From contig JANQON010000005.1 in assembly GCA_028289605.1 (NCBI GenBank), positions 248,001 through 312,000 on the forward strand: a DNA stretch of 64,000 bases. Direction: 5' to 3'. Under the pieces are notes generated by a model, which was given only the letters and a program-made list of their open reading frames with translations, did not search any database and was not told the DNA's origin. The DNA is from Hyphococcus sp. (GTDB taxonomy: Bacteria; Pseudomonadota; Alphaproteobacteria; Caulobacterales; Parvularculaceae). Below are positions 8,148-16,128 of the stretch, piece after piece. The first letter of the stretch is position 1, and each line of letters starts with the position of its first letter. Position numbers and translations under genes: made by a program.

Positions 8148-8232
8148 CCGCACATCCCGGCGAAGGCCGGGATCTCCATGCGGCAACATCCGACTCGGCG
8201 AACGAGGTCCCGGCCTTCGCCGGGATGTGCGG
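8148..8232. repeat. Palindromic repeat copy 3, downstream of gshA
   Basis: Inverted 29-base arms at 8148-8176 and 8204-8232 with a single mismatch, separated by 27 bases. Each arm starts CCGCACATCCCGGCG and contains an inner hairpin (ATCCCGGC GAAG GCCGGGAT). Sequence differs from copies 1 and 2 (CTCATCCCCGC), but arm length, inner hairpin and tetraloop type are the same, so it looks like another subfamily of the same element. No nuclease gene is attached to this copy. Confidence 0.8.
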
Positions 8233-8313
8233 ATATTTATGGCTTTTTCTTTTTGAATGATCGCTGCAATATACACCTTTGAAATTCGCATTTTTCTGGG
8301 AAGGGTTGACGTG

Positions 8314-8508
8314 ATGCGGTTCGGTTTGGTTCTGGCGTGCGTATTGTTTCTCTCCGGCTGTTCGACGCTTGACTTGAGCGAGACCAGCTGCGGGCTCTCC
8401 GAAGGGCGATGTATCGACCAGTGCCGCAGCGCCGCCGGCGCCGGACAGATGGCTTGCGAAGATCAGTGCCGCGCAGAAAGCGACATGTGCCGGGCGCGGG
8501 ATTATTGA
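8314..8508 (+). CDS. Small Cys-rich lipoprotein
   Basis: 64 residues from the ATG at 8314, with GGAAGGG eight bases upstream. The N-terminus MRFGLVLACVLFLSGC is a lipoprotein signal with lipobox LSGC (Cys16). The mature part is short and has six further cysteines in a spaced pattern (SCGLSEGRCIDQCRS, MACEDQCRAESDMC), which would form disulfides in the periplasm. No family recognised. It lies after a palindromic repeat and before a DNA glycosylase gene. Confidence 0.7.
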   Translation: MRFGLVLACVLFLSGCSTLDLSETSCGLSEGRCIDQCRSAAGAGQMACEDQCRAESDMCRARDY

Positions 8509-8560
8509 GGCGTGTTCGGAATGTTGTTGAGTTGATCCCCACCCGAAATCAAAGGTTTCG

Positions 8561-8583
8561 ACCTCCTCTTTTCAAGAGGAGGT
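8561..8583 (+). promoter_or_regulatory. Hairpin enclosing the Shine-Dalgarno of the DNA glycosylase gene
   Basis: A perfect 10-bp stem (ACCTCCTCTT / AAGAGGAGGT, loop TTC) ends seven bases before the ATG at 8590. The only well-spaced ribosome binding sequence, GAGGAGG, is the 3' arm. A second purine run AGGAGG directly touches the ATG and is too close to serve. Folding would block translation. It may be a remnant of an intergenic repeat. Confidence 0.45.
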
Positions 8584-8589
8584 AGGAGG

Positions 8590-9219
8590 ATGACGGACGT
8601 CTTCTCCGATACATCCGCCGCATGCGGAGCATTGGCGCACAAGGACAAGACCCTCGCCCGGGCCCTCGACGCGATCGGCGCGCCGCATATTCGCCGCCGT
8701 CCCGGCGGGTTCGAGGCGCTCTTCCGCATCATTGTCGAACAGCAGGTGTCGGTGCAAAGCGCCCAGGCGATCTGGGCGCGCTGTCTCGCCAATGTCGAGC
8801 CGCTCCGCCCGGCGCGCGTTCTCGATCTGGGCGAGCCGGGTCTTCGGGCCTGCGGCTTGTCGGGGCCGAAAATACGCTACGTTCTGGCGCTCGCCGACGC
8901 CGTTGACGGCGGGGCTTTCGATCCGGCCGCGGTCGCGAATATGGAAGATGAAGACGCCGCCGCCGCCTTGCAGTCGCTAAAGGGCATCGGTCCGTGGACC
9001 GCGGCGATCTACCTGCTCTTCTGCGAAGGCCGGATCGATATCTGGCCGCCCGGGGATGTGGCGCTGCTCGGCGCTTACAAAGCTGCGCGCCTGCGCGGGC
9101 CCTTGCCCGACATGGCGGCGTTTGACGCCAAAGCGGCGCGCTGGCGTCCCTGGCGCGGCGTTGCGGCGCATATTTTGTGGACATATTACGCCCATATCCG
9201 TGGAAGAGAGCCGATTTGA
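8590..9219 (+). CDS. DNA-3-methyladenine glycosylase II family (HhH-GPD)
   Basis: 209 residues. It is predicted to excise alkylated bases (3-methyladenine and similar) from DNA in base-excision repair. The helix-hairpin-helix is visible as LQSLKGIGPWTAAIYLLF (about 128-145), and the catalytic Asp is in the IWPPGDVALL segment (Asp156), as in AlkA. An earlier FRIIVEQQVSVQSAQAIW segment matches the AlkA core. It lacks the extra N-terminal AlkA domain, as in the short alphaproteobacterial members. The Shine-Dalgarno lies inside a hairpin. Confidence 0.88.
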   Translation: MTDVFSDTSAACGALAHKDKTLARALDAIGAPHIRRRPGGFEALFRIIVEQQVSVQSAQAIWARCLANVEPLRPARVLDLGEPGLRACGLSGPKIRYVLALADAVDGGAFDPAAVANMEDEDAAAALQSLKGIGPWTAAIYLLFCEGRIDIWPPGDVALLGAYKAARLRGPLPDMAAFDAKAARWRPWRGVAAHILWTYYAHIRGREPI

Positions 9220-9250
9220 GAATATTGCCGGTGTGGCGAAAATATCGGCA

Positions 9251-9304
9251 AAACCGTCAAACTTTTGTCATGGGGAATCAGGTAAATGACTTTATTGACG
9301 GTTT
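9251..9304 (+). promoter_or_regulatory. Nested inverted repeats overlapping a promoter before the HNH gene
   Basis: AAACCGTCAA (9251-9260) and TTGACGGTTT (9295-9304) are perfect 10-base inverted arms, with a second inner pair GTCAT (9267-9271) and ATGAC (9286-9290). The right arm contains TTGACG, a good -35 element, followed 18 bases on by GCTAAT (9319-9324) as -10. A repressor binding both arms could block or loop this promoter, which reads toward the HNH gene at 9408. Confidence 0.4.
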
Positions 9305-9407
9305 CGACTAGCCTTTCCGCTAATCGAAGCTGAATTGAGGAGTTTTGCGTTTTCTCGAGTTCTGTTGAACATCAGGGCGCTGACGGGCGCCAATGGGAGG
9401 GGGCGGC

Positions 9408-9977
9408 ATGACCAGCGTCGCTGTGCAATCGCCTGAGGCCTGTCCGGCCCTCGTCCTGAATGCGGACTTCCGCCCCTTGAGTTACTTTCCGCTGTCATTG
9501 TGGTGCTGGCAGGATGCGCTAAAAGCGGTTTTCCTGGATCGCGTTGAAGTGGTCGCTCAATATGAAACCAAGGTGCGCAGCGCCAAGTTTGAAATGCGCC
9601 TGCCGTCGGTGGTGTCGCTGAAAACCTATGTCAGTCATGCGCGCACGCCGGCTTTCACCCGGTTCAACGTCTTTCTGCGCGACAGCTTCACCTGCCAATA
9701 TTGCGGCGCAACGGGCCGCGAACAATTGACGTTCGACCATGTCGTTCCGCGCTCGCGCGGAGGCCGCACGACCTGGGAAAACATCGTCGCCGCCTGCAGC
9801 GGGTGCAACATTAAAAAGGGCGGACGGATGCCGGAAGCCGCCCGCATGATCCCGGCGCGAAAGCCCCGCCGTCCGACCATGTACGAGCTGAATGAGCGGG
9901 GCCGCGCCTTTCCGCCCCATTACCTGCATGAAAGCTGGCAGGATTTTCTCTATTGGGATTCCGAACTGGAGCCCTGA
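9408..9977 (+). CDS. HNH endonuclease family protein
   Basis: 189 residues from the ATG at 9408, preceded by GGAGGGGG; an ATG 15 bases earlier lies before that ribosome site and is not used. The C-terminal half has a zinc-finger HNH domain: CQYCG (96-100), LTFDHVVPRSRGG with Asp110-His111, WENIVAACSGCN with Asn125 and Cys130/133. The N-terminal part (VLNADFRPLSYFPLSLWCWQDA) is the conserved extension of a common alphaproteobacterial HNH family. Its cellular role is not known to me; it is a stand-alone housekeeping-type gene and not next to a restriction system. Confidence 0.9.
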   Translation: MTSVAVQSPEACPALVLNADFRPLSYFPLSLWCWQDALKAVFLDRVEVVAQYETKVRSAKFEMRLPSVVSLKTYVSHARTPAFTRFNVFLRDSFTCQYCGATGREQLTFDHVVPRSRGGRTTWENIVAACSGCNIKKGGRMPEAARMIPARKPRRPTMYELNERGRAFPPHYLHESWQDFLYWDSELEP

Positions 9978-10146
9978 TCTGCGCTCGACCGGCATTGCGC
10001 TGATACGGGCTCGCGTGAAAACCTTAGAACGTTTCCGGAAACAGACTGAAAGAAGGGCTCTGTCTGCCGAATTGAACGCGACACCGCCCTGTCGTAAGAC
10101 TAGTGGAGTGTTGGGGGCTTGAAATCTTGGGTTGTGGAGGGCGCGC

Positions 10147-10953
10147 ATGAGCGGTCATGAAGTAGAATTCAATGAGAACGGCCAGCCGGTCGTGCGCATG
10201 TCGCGCCGCGACATTGTTCGCGGACTGGCGGCGGGCAGCGTCGTGGTGCTGGCGCCGGGCTGCGCTTACAATGAGCAGCTGGGCCGCAATCAGCTCCTCT
10301 TCGTGTCGTCGAATCAGATGGCGCAGCTTGCAAGCTCTGCGTGGACTGACTTGAAGAAACAGGAGCGGGTCACAAGAGATCCCCGCTATGTTAATCGCAT
10401 GCGTCAGGTTGCGCCGCGCGTGATTCAGGCAGCGGGCGGGAATCCGGCCCAATGGCAAGTCGAAGTGTTCGAGTCCGATCAGATCAACGCATTCGCCTTG
10501 CCCGGCGGCAAGGTCGGCTTTTACACCGGCATCCTCGATTTCATGGACAACGACGATCAGATCGCCACCGTGATGGGGCATGAGGTGGCGCATGTGAACT
10601 TCAACCATTCCGGCGAGCGCTACAGCCAATCCACGCTCGCGGCGACGGGCCTCTCCGTGGCGCAAGTGGCGGTTTCCGGCAGTCAGTATCAGAATCAGAT
10701 TATGGGCGTCCTTGGCATGGGCGCATCGCTTGGCGTGATCCTGCCGTTTTCCCGCAAGCATGAACTCGAAGCCGACAAATTCGGCGTGCGGTATATGCAT
10801 CGCGCCGGCTACGATGCACAGGAGTCGCTGAGGTTCTGGGAGAAAATGGCGGCGGAAAAATCCGGCGGCGGCCCGCCGCCCTATCTTTCCACACATCCGA
10901 GCGACTCCGTCCGGATCGCCGCCCTGCAACGGGAGATTGCGCTCCTGCGGTAA
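10147..10953 (+). CDS. M48 family metalloprotease, lipoprotein
   Basis: 268 residues from the ATG at 10147, with GGAGG six bases upstream. A periplasmic zinc protease of the M48 family (BepA/LoiP-like). HEVAH (145-149) binds zinc, and SRKHELEAD (about 202-210) supplies the third ligand, Glu206. The N-terminus has SRRDIVRGLAAGSVVVLAPGC: twin Arg, a hydrophobic run and a Cys39, so it is probably exported and lipid-anchored. Family members degrade misassembled outer-membrane proteins. No TPR domain, unlike BepA. Confidence 0.92.
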   Translation: MSGHEVEFNENGQPVVRMSRRDIVRGLAAGSVVVLAPGCAYNEQLGRNQLLFVSSNQMAQLASSAWTDLKKQERVTRDPRYVNRMRQVAPRVIQAAGGNPAQWQVEVFESDQINAFALPGGKVGFYTGILDFMDNDDQIATVMGHEVAHVNFNHSGERYSQSTLAATGLSVAQVAVSGSQYQNQIMGVLGMGASLGVILPFSRKHELEADKFGVRYMHRAGYDAQESLRFWEKMAAEKSGGGPPPYLSTHPSDSVRIAALQREIALLR

Positions 10954-11299
10954 GAAGCGCCGGCGAATCTTGCGCCTGGCGATTTACAAGGGGCCCGTCC
11001 AAGGCTATCTCACCCGGTCTCAGTCGGCATCGCCGTTGCGGCGCCGCCGTCTTTCGGGCCGCCTTAGCTCAGTAGGTTAGAGCGCTTGATTGTGGATCAA
11101 GAGGTCCCCCGTTCGAACCGGGGAGGCGGTACCATCTCCAAATTGCAACCGGAACGGCGTTGGCGGCGCGCGGGCGATCGTTAACGAATCCTTACCGGCT
11201 GTCCTGAATATTGCGGCGCAAAGCTTGCTGTCGCCTGTGCGGCCGGTCTTCTGGTAAGACGAGGGGCGGCAAAACGGTTAACGATTAGGTTTCCCAGGC
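10954..11299. other. Intergenic region with tRNA-His
   Basis: About 345 bases between the M48 protease gene and the polysaccharide polymerase gene. It contains tRNA-His at 11058-11134. The rest (10954-11057 and 11135-11299) shows no open frame with a good ribosome site. A TTAA-N7-TTAC motif at 11181-11195 resembles a CtrA site, but is a single imperfect hit. Confidence 0.6.
11058..11134 (+). tRNA. tRNA-His (anticodon GTG), CCA encoded
   Basis: A 77-base cloverleaf. The acceptor stem is GCCGCCT / AGGCGGT, with G1:U72, then A73 and an encoded CCA. The D-arm is GCTCAGTAGGTTAGAGC; the anticodon stem CTTGA/TCAAG holds loop TTGTGGA, so the anticodon is GTG (His); the T-arm is CCCCG TTCGAAC CGGGG. 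Most tRNA-His carry G-1:C73. Here position 73 is A and pair 1:72 is G:U, the form reported for a clade of alphaproteobacteria that lost the G-1 identity element. Confidence 0.97.
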
Positions 11300-12865
11300 A
11301 TGAGCTCCATCATCGTCGCCATTGTATTTACGTATGCGTCGGCGATCGCAGCCTATTTCCTTGCGCCGAAACCGGATGACTACGGGCGTTTGCGGATCAT
11401 CCTCGCCTGGCTCGCGGTAACGCCCGTCCTGTTTTTCGTGCGCAACAATCTTGCAGCGCTGGCGCTGGTCGGGATTTTGCTGTTCATGCTGGCGCCCCTG
11501 AATCCGGTGCGGCGCGTTTGCTTTTATATCGGGGTGATGGTCGCGGCGCCGCTGAAGTTTTCAGCGCTTATTCCTTTTCCTGGGCTCAATTATCTCATTG
11601 CGCTGGATTACGCCAAAGTCGCGACGGTAGCGGTGTTGGCGCCAATTTTTATATCCGCACTGGCCACGAGGCCGCCGCCATATCTGCGGACGGTTGATCG
11701 CCTGCTGCTCATCTTCATTGTGCTGACCTGCGCGATCTCCATCCGGGAGCTTCCCTTTACCAGCGTGTTGCGCCTTTTCGTCGATCAGACCCTGCTGATC
11801 TTTGTTCCCTATGTCGTTGTCAGTCGTACCCTAAAGACCAGCGAACATATTGACGCTGCGCTGCGCGCGCTTCTGGTAGCGCTGATCATTGTCGCGATGA
11901 TCGGGCTGATATCGGCCGCACGCAACTGGAATTACTATGCGCTGATGTACGATAATCCGACCTATAAGGTCTTTCTTGAGCGCCGAAACGGAATATTGCG
12001 CGTCTATTCCACGCTGATGACGACCCTCGTGGCGTTGGCGATGGGCGTCGGAGTTGTTCTGACTTTCTATTTTCAGCGTCTGGGAAAACTCAATCGGATG
12101 GTCGGCCTCGGCCTTGTCGGACTTTTCGGATTGATAGGTTTCGCCTCCGGGTCGCGGGGCGGCTGGATCGCCATGGCCATGGTCGTCTTGAGTTACTTTG
12201 TCCTGACAAGGATGAAAAACTCAATCCGCCGTCTTTACGTTTATGGGATCGGCGTCGGCTTCATCGGCGTTTCCTACCGGATTATTACGGATTCGTCTTT
12301 CATCAGCGGCGAGATGAACAATATCGTCTACCGGGCCGAATTGTTGCGAACCAGTGTTGAACAAATTGCGACGCGGCCCTTATTCGGTGAGCATGGCTTT
12401 CGCGAAACCGCCCGCTTCGCGCATTTGCGGCAAGGGGAAGGCATTGTCGATATCGTCAACGCATATCTGGAAGTCGCGCTCACATTCGGTTTGGTCGGTC
12501 TCGCCATCTGGCTTGCGGCCAACCTGACGGCGATCGGACGCCTGCTGTCGCAGATGGCCCAACTGGGAAAATCGGAAGGCGAAACCGATACCGCCGCGCA
12601 CCTTGAGGCGCGGGCCGCGTTGATCATGTCCTTGATGCTCGGGTTTATGGTGATGATCGCCACCGTGAGCGCGGTGTCTTACGTCAATCACTTCGGTTAT
12701 CTGTTTCTCGGATTGCTGGTTGCGCATGTGCGTTCGACGGCGACCGTAACGGCGCCGCCGCCGCGCGAACCCGCTGTCGTTTCGACGGACCAGACGCACG
12801 ACGCGCCGCCGGTCGAGGCCCCGGTTGCGCAGCCTTATGGAGCGCGCTTTGTCCGTCGCGACTGA
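11300..12865 (+). CDS. O-antigen ligase / polysaccharide polymerase family (Wzy/WaaL-like)
   Basis: 521 residues with about eleven to twelve membrane helices and one large periplasmic loop (about 340-400) in the second half, containing RTSVEQIATRPLFGEHGFRE, as in the Wzy_C/O-antigen ligase domain. GFASGSRGGWIAMAM is the typical segment before that loop. It would polymerise or ligate polysaccharide units at the periplasmic face. The C-terminal ~45 residues are Pro/Ala-rich and cytoplasmic. It overlaps the next gene, a flippase, so the two are probably co-translated. Whether it is Wzy or ligase cannot be decided from sequence alone. Confidence 0.85.
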   Translation: MSSIIVAIVFTYASAIAAYFLAPKPDDYGRLRIILAWLAVTPVLFFVRNNLAALALVGILLFMLAPLNPVRRVCFYIGVMVAAPLKFSALIPFPGLNYLIALDYAKVATVAVLAPIFISALATRPPPYLRTVDRLLLIFIVLTCAISIRELPFTSVLRLFVDQTLLIFVPYVVVSRTLKTSEHIDAALRALLVALIIVAMIGLISAARNWNYYALMYDNPTYKVFLERRNGILRVYSTLMTTLVALAMGVGVVLTFYFQRLGKLNRMVGLGLVGLFGLIGFASGSRGGWIAMAMVVLSYFVLTRMKNSIRRLYVYGIGVGFIGVSYRIITDSSFISGEMNNIVYRAELLRTSVEQIATRPLFGEHGFRETARFAHLRQGEGIVDIVNAYLEVALTFGLVGLAIWLAANLTAIGRLLSQMAQLGKSEGETDTAAHLEARAALIMSLMLGFMVMIATVSAVSYVNHFGYLFLGLLVAHVRSTATVTAPPPREPAVVSTDQTHDAPPVEAPVAQPYGARFVRRD

Positions 12866-14222
12866 ACTTCGGCGGTGGCGCGCCCGAATCCGCCCCGCTT
12901 TGGGAGATGGGTCGAGTTTCTTGATCGGCGCGCACGGCGCGCAGACATTCCTGCGTCTGGGAAGCAATCTCGTTTTGACGCGGCTGCTGACGCCGGAAGC
13001 GTTCGGCGTTGTCGGCATCATCACATCGGTGACCTACATCCTGCAGCTGGTCTCGGACATGGGATTGCGATCCTATATCGTTCGCCACAAGGATGCGCGA
13101 CCTGAACTGATGCAGACCGTCTGGACGATCAGGCTCGTCCGCAACATCGTTTTGTCGGTCATCATGTTCGCCGGCGCCGACCTCTTTGCTCAGGCGTATA
13201 ATGCGCCGGAGGTGGCGACGGCGCTGCGCATTGCATCCGCGATATTCATCCTTGATGCGCTCAGTTCGTTTGGTTTTGTTTTCACAGAGCGACACCGACA
13301 GGTCATTCGCTTAACGAGCGTTGAGTTTATTCGGTTCCTGGTCACGACCGCTACGGCAATCATCGCCGCGTTTTTCTTGCGCAGCTACTGGGCGATCGTG
13401 ATCTCCATGTTTGCGGGGTCGCTGTTCTCGCTGGTCGCCAGTTATTCGGTTTTGCGCGGCCCGAAAGTCAGGCTGCGCCTGGAGCAGGGTCACTTCAAGG
13501 ATCTGTGGAGTTACTGGCGGTACATTATTCCGGCAAGCATCATTACAATCATTCTCACGCAATCGAATGTGTTTCTGGTTGCGAACTTTTTCCCGATCGC
13601 CGAGCTCGGCAAGTTCACCATTGCAGCGACGCTGACTGCGGCCGTGTTCGGATTGACGCAAGCCTACACGATGCGAGTTTTCTTTCCGCGATTCGCGCAT
13701 GCGCACCGCACGGCGCCGGACACCGAACTGGAGGTCTATTACGGCGTTCGCCGACAGGTGACGCTGCTATTCGCCTTCGGCGTTGGCGGGATTATCGGCG
13801 GGGCGGATCTGCTGGTCAAAATTCTCTACAACGAACTCTATCTCGGCGCCGGGCTTTATTTATCAATCCTGTGTTTGCGGCCGCTGGCGCGACTGTCGAC
13901 GGCTCCCGCCGAACAGGCCATTGTGGCGAAAGGCTTCATTCGGATTTCCCTGATCGCGAACATCTTGCGGCTGGCGTGGGTGGCGGTCGCCGCGCCTGTC
14001 GCCTATTTCCAGTTCGGCCCGATCGCCGTCATCGTCGCCATGGCGCTGGCCGACGTCGCCTTGTGGCCGTTCTTTCTCTATCAGCAAAAGCGATTCGGGC
14101 TTCTGCGGTTGCGTGAAGAAGCTGTTTTGCTGCTTTTCGCCGGCGTCGGCGCGCTGATCGGATACGGCGCCTATCGCGCTGCGCTGGCGGCGATAAGCGC
14201 GGGCGCCATTCCCGACTTTTAG
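12837..14222 (+). CDS. Polysaccharide flippase, Wzx/MOP family
   Basis: 461 residues, mostly hydrophobic, with 12-14 predicted membrane helices. The start GAHGAQTFLRLGSNLVLTRLLTPEAFGVVGI is the classic N-terminus of Wzx-type oligosaccharide exporters. It would flip lipid-linked sugar units to the periplasm. The ATG at 12837 lies inside the end of the polymerase gene (29-base overlap), indicating translational coupling. Together with the preceding gene it forms a Wzx/Wzy-like pair. Confidence 0.9.
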   Translation: MERALSVATELRRWRARIRPALGDGSSFLIGAHGAQTFLRLGSNLVLTRLLTPEAFGVVGIITSVTYILQLVSDMGLRSYIVRHKDARPELMQTVWTIRLVRNIVLSVIMFAGADLFAQAYNAPEVATALRIASAIFILDALSSFGFVFTERHRQVIRLTSVEFIRFLVTTATAIIAAFFLRSYWAIVISMFAGSLFSLVASYSVLRGPKVRLRLEQGHFKDLWSYWRYIIPASIITIILTQSNVFLVANFFPIAELGKFTIAATLTAAVFGLTQAYTMRVFFPRFAHAHRTAPDTELEVYYGVRRQVTLLFAFGVGGIIGGADLLVKILYNELYLGAGLYLSILCLRPLARLSTAPAEQAIVAKGFIRISLIANILRLAWVAVAAPVAYFQFGPIAVIVAMALADVALWPFFLYQQKRFGLLRLREEAVLLLFAGVGALIGYGAYRAALAAISAGAIPDF

Positions 14223-14565
14223 GACGTGGCGAAAATTTAATTCCCTTTTTGGCGAGCGCACTAACGAGGCTTGCGCCGAAACGTTCCGAATTGTTCATTT
14301 TGGATTGGCGCAGGAGCGCTTTAGTCCGGATCACCGCATACGGATCGATTTCGTCAATATTTCGGTAACCTTTGTTAATACCGCATTGAAAAAGGCGCGA
14401 AGACCGTTCGAGTTTCCTTCAGATCTCGAATTACGCTTCGAACACGCCAGAGCGGCGCTGGGTTAAGTGTTTATCAGGGATGAGGGTCTACTTTTGCAAT
14501 TCGTTAAGGTTAACGGCAGCGTTGCGGCGCGTTGCTTCGTGAGAATGTGTTTCGGCAGGTGGTTG
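14223..14565. other. Intergenic region before the type I secretion operon
   Basis: About 343 bases with lower GC than its surroundings. No RNA gene or strong hairpin seen. AT-rich stretches (TTTCGGTAACCTTTGTTAATACC near 14352, and TTCGTTAAGGTTAACGG near 14501) probably hold the promoter of the tolC-like gene, but no clean -35/-10 pair stands out. The frame of the tolC-like gene stays open upstream to about 14467, so a longer N-terminus is possible. Confidence 0.4.
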
Positions 14566-16128
14566 ATGGCTTGTAGAAGAGTGTCTCAGTTTGCGTTGGC
14601 TGGCGCGCTCGTCGCCATGACCGGTGAGGGCGCTCTTGCGAATGAGCTGGACGTTCCCGCGGGAACGGTTCGCGGCGCTTTGTATCCTGCAGATATTGTG
14701 TCTCCGATCATTGTCGCCGAAGCGCAGGACGAGACGGCGCAAGGCGATTCGCTTGTCGGTGCGGACGCGCCGCTGCCGCCGGTCGCCGCCAATCTCGTCA
14801 ATGAAAACCCGAAACTGGCGCGCGCCCTGGGCCCCGCCGCTTATTTGATGGGCGCGCCCGCCAATCGCGAGCAGTTCCGGGCTACGATCCGCCGCGCGGT
14901 CGGGCGCCACCCCGCGTTTCATGCGCAAACGGCGGCGCTGGAGGAGAGCGCTGCGGGGCGCAAGCGTGCGCGCTCGGCTCTTTATCCGCAATTGTCGTCG
15001 CAGTTCCGCGGGGACTATGTGATTTCCCGGGAGTTTGGCGACAATACGGACAATGTTGTGGAATCGCTTCGCCCTCGCGAGCAATTCACGGCGGGCCTTT
15101 CCGCTTCGCAGATCGTTTTTGACGGCGGCGCCACTTTCCAGCGCATCAAAAGCGCGCGGGCGCGCCATTCGGAGTTCAAAAACTCCATCAGCGCCCGCAT
15201 CAATGATCTCGCGTTCGAGGCGCTGTCGGCTTATCACGACCTGTTGGCGCATCAGGCGCTTTCTGCGCTTGGCGAATCAATCGTGCGCCGTCACGAAAAG
15301 ATCCTGAGCGACGTTAAAGAGCGCGAGCGTCTCGGCGCCGGATCCAGGGCCGACGTCACCCGCGCTGAAGCGCGCCTCGCCGCTGCGCGCGCGCGTGTTT
15401 CAGAAATTCGGGAAAGCGCGGGTCTGGCGGAAATTCGCTATGCTGAGTTTTTTAAAGAAACGCCCGGCGTTCTGGAGCGGCCAGGTCTTTCCGTGTTCGC
15501 CGTCGACAGCCGCGAAGAAGCCGTCGCCGCAGCGCTGCAGCACAATCCTGAGTTAAGCGTTGCAGCGGCGCGGTCTGAAGCGTCTACGGCGGACTTTAGG
15601 GCTGCTAAGGGCGAGCGGTTTCCGGAGGTGCGTGTTTCTGTCGATGCGGTGAAGTTTGACGTCTTCAGCGGGGGCGACGACTATGACGTGCGCGCCGGCG
15701 TCGACCTGCAGTACAACATATTCAGCGGCGGTCTGCGCGCCGCCAATATCTCAGAGGCGAGCGCGCGGGCGCGCCAGGCGCGCTTCAACGAAGAAGAGGT
15801 TCGCCAGGACATCGCGCGTAGCGCAGCGTTTGCGTTCGAGCGCTCCAGCGGCGCCGCGGATCGTCTGACTGCGCTCGAAGAGGCGGTGATCGCGCATGAC
15901 ATCACGCGCGATCTGGTGCTGGAGCGATATCGCGTCGCCCGCGGCGATCTTATTGATGTGCTGCAGGCTGAAAATGATTACTTCGAGGCGGCGGTCGCCT
16001 ATGTCTCAGGACTCGCCAACCGCGATCTCGCCGCTTACGCCCTGATGGAGCATACCGGCGATCTGTTGCGGTTCTTTTCGCCCCAGCATGAGGCTGACGC
16101 GTTCGCCGGCGGAGACGTCGATGGCTGA
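14566..16128 (+). CDS. TolC-family outer-membrane channel of a type I secretion system
   Basis: About 520 residues from the ATG at 14566, which gives a clean signal peptide (MACRRVSQFALAGALVAM, cleaved near GALA-NE). The two outer-membrane efflux repeats are seen: AVGRHPAFHAQTAALEES... and the later ALQHNPELSVAAARSEAS..., with long coiled-coil helices and the QLSSQFRGDY and FDGGATFQRI beta segments. It would form the outer-membrane tunnel for the ABC exporter and HlyD adaptor encoded downstream, whose gene overlaps this one by eight bases. Longer starts (14467 GTG, 14545 ATG) would push the signal peptide inward and are less likely. Confidence 0.9.
   Translation: MACRRVSQFALAGALVAMTGEGALANELDVPAGTVRGALYPADIVSPIIVAEAQDETAQGDSLVGADAPLPPVAANLVNENPKLARALGPAAYLMGAPANREQFRATIRRAVGRHPAFHAQTAALEESAAGRKRARSALYPQLSSQFRGDYVISREFGDNTDNVVESLRPREQFTAGLSASQIVFDGGATFQRIKSARARHSEFKNSISARINDLAFEALSAYHDLLAHQALSALGESIVRRHEKILSDVKERERLGAGSRADVTRAEARLAAARARVSEIRESAGLAEIRYAEFFKETPGVLERPGLSVFAVDSREEAVAAALQHNPELSVAAARSEASTADFRAAKGERFPEVRVSVDAVKFDVFSGGDDYDVRAGVDLQYNIFSGGLRAANISEASARARQARFNEEEVRQDIARSAAFAFERSSGAADRLTALEEAVIAHDITRDLVLERYRVARGDLIDVLQAENDYFEAAVAYVSGLANRDLAAYALMEHTGDLLRFFSPQHEADAFAGGDVDG

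Noticed and set aside
5330-8232. Palindromes as a CRISPR array
   Set aside because: No regular spacing or spacers; units are inverted pairs, and no cas genes are present.
11181-11195. TTAA-N7-TTAC motif resembling a CtrA site before the polymerase gene; also TTAACCAT at 61327
   Set aside because: Single, imperfect or half sites; too short to be significant without a genome-wide test.
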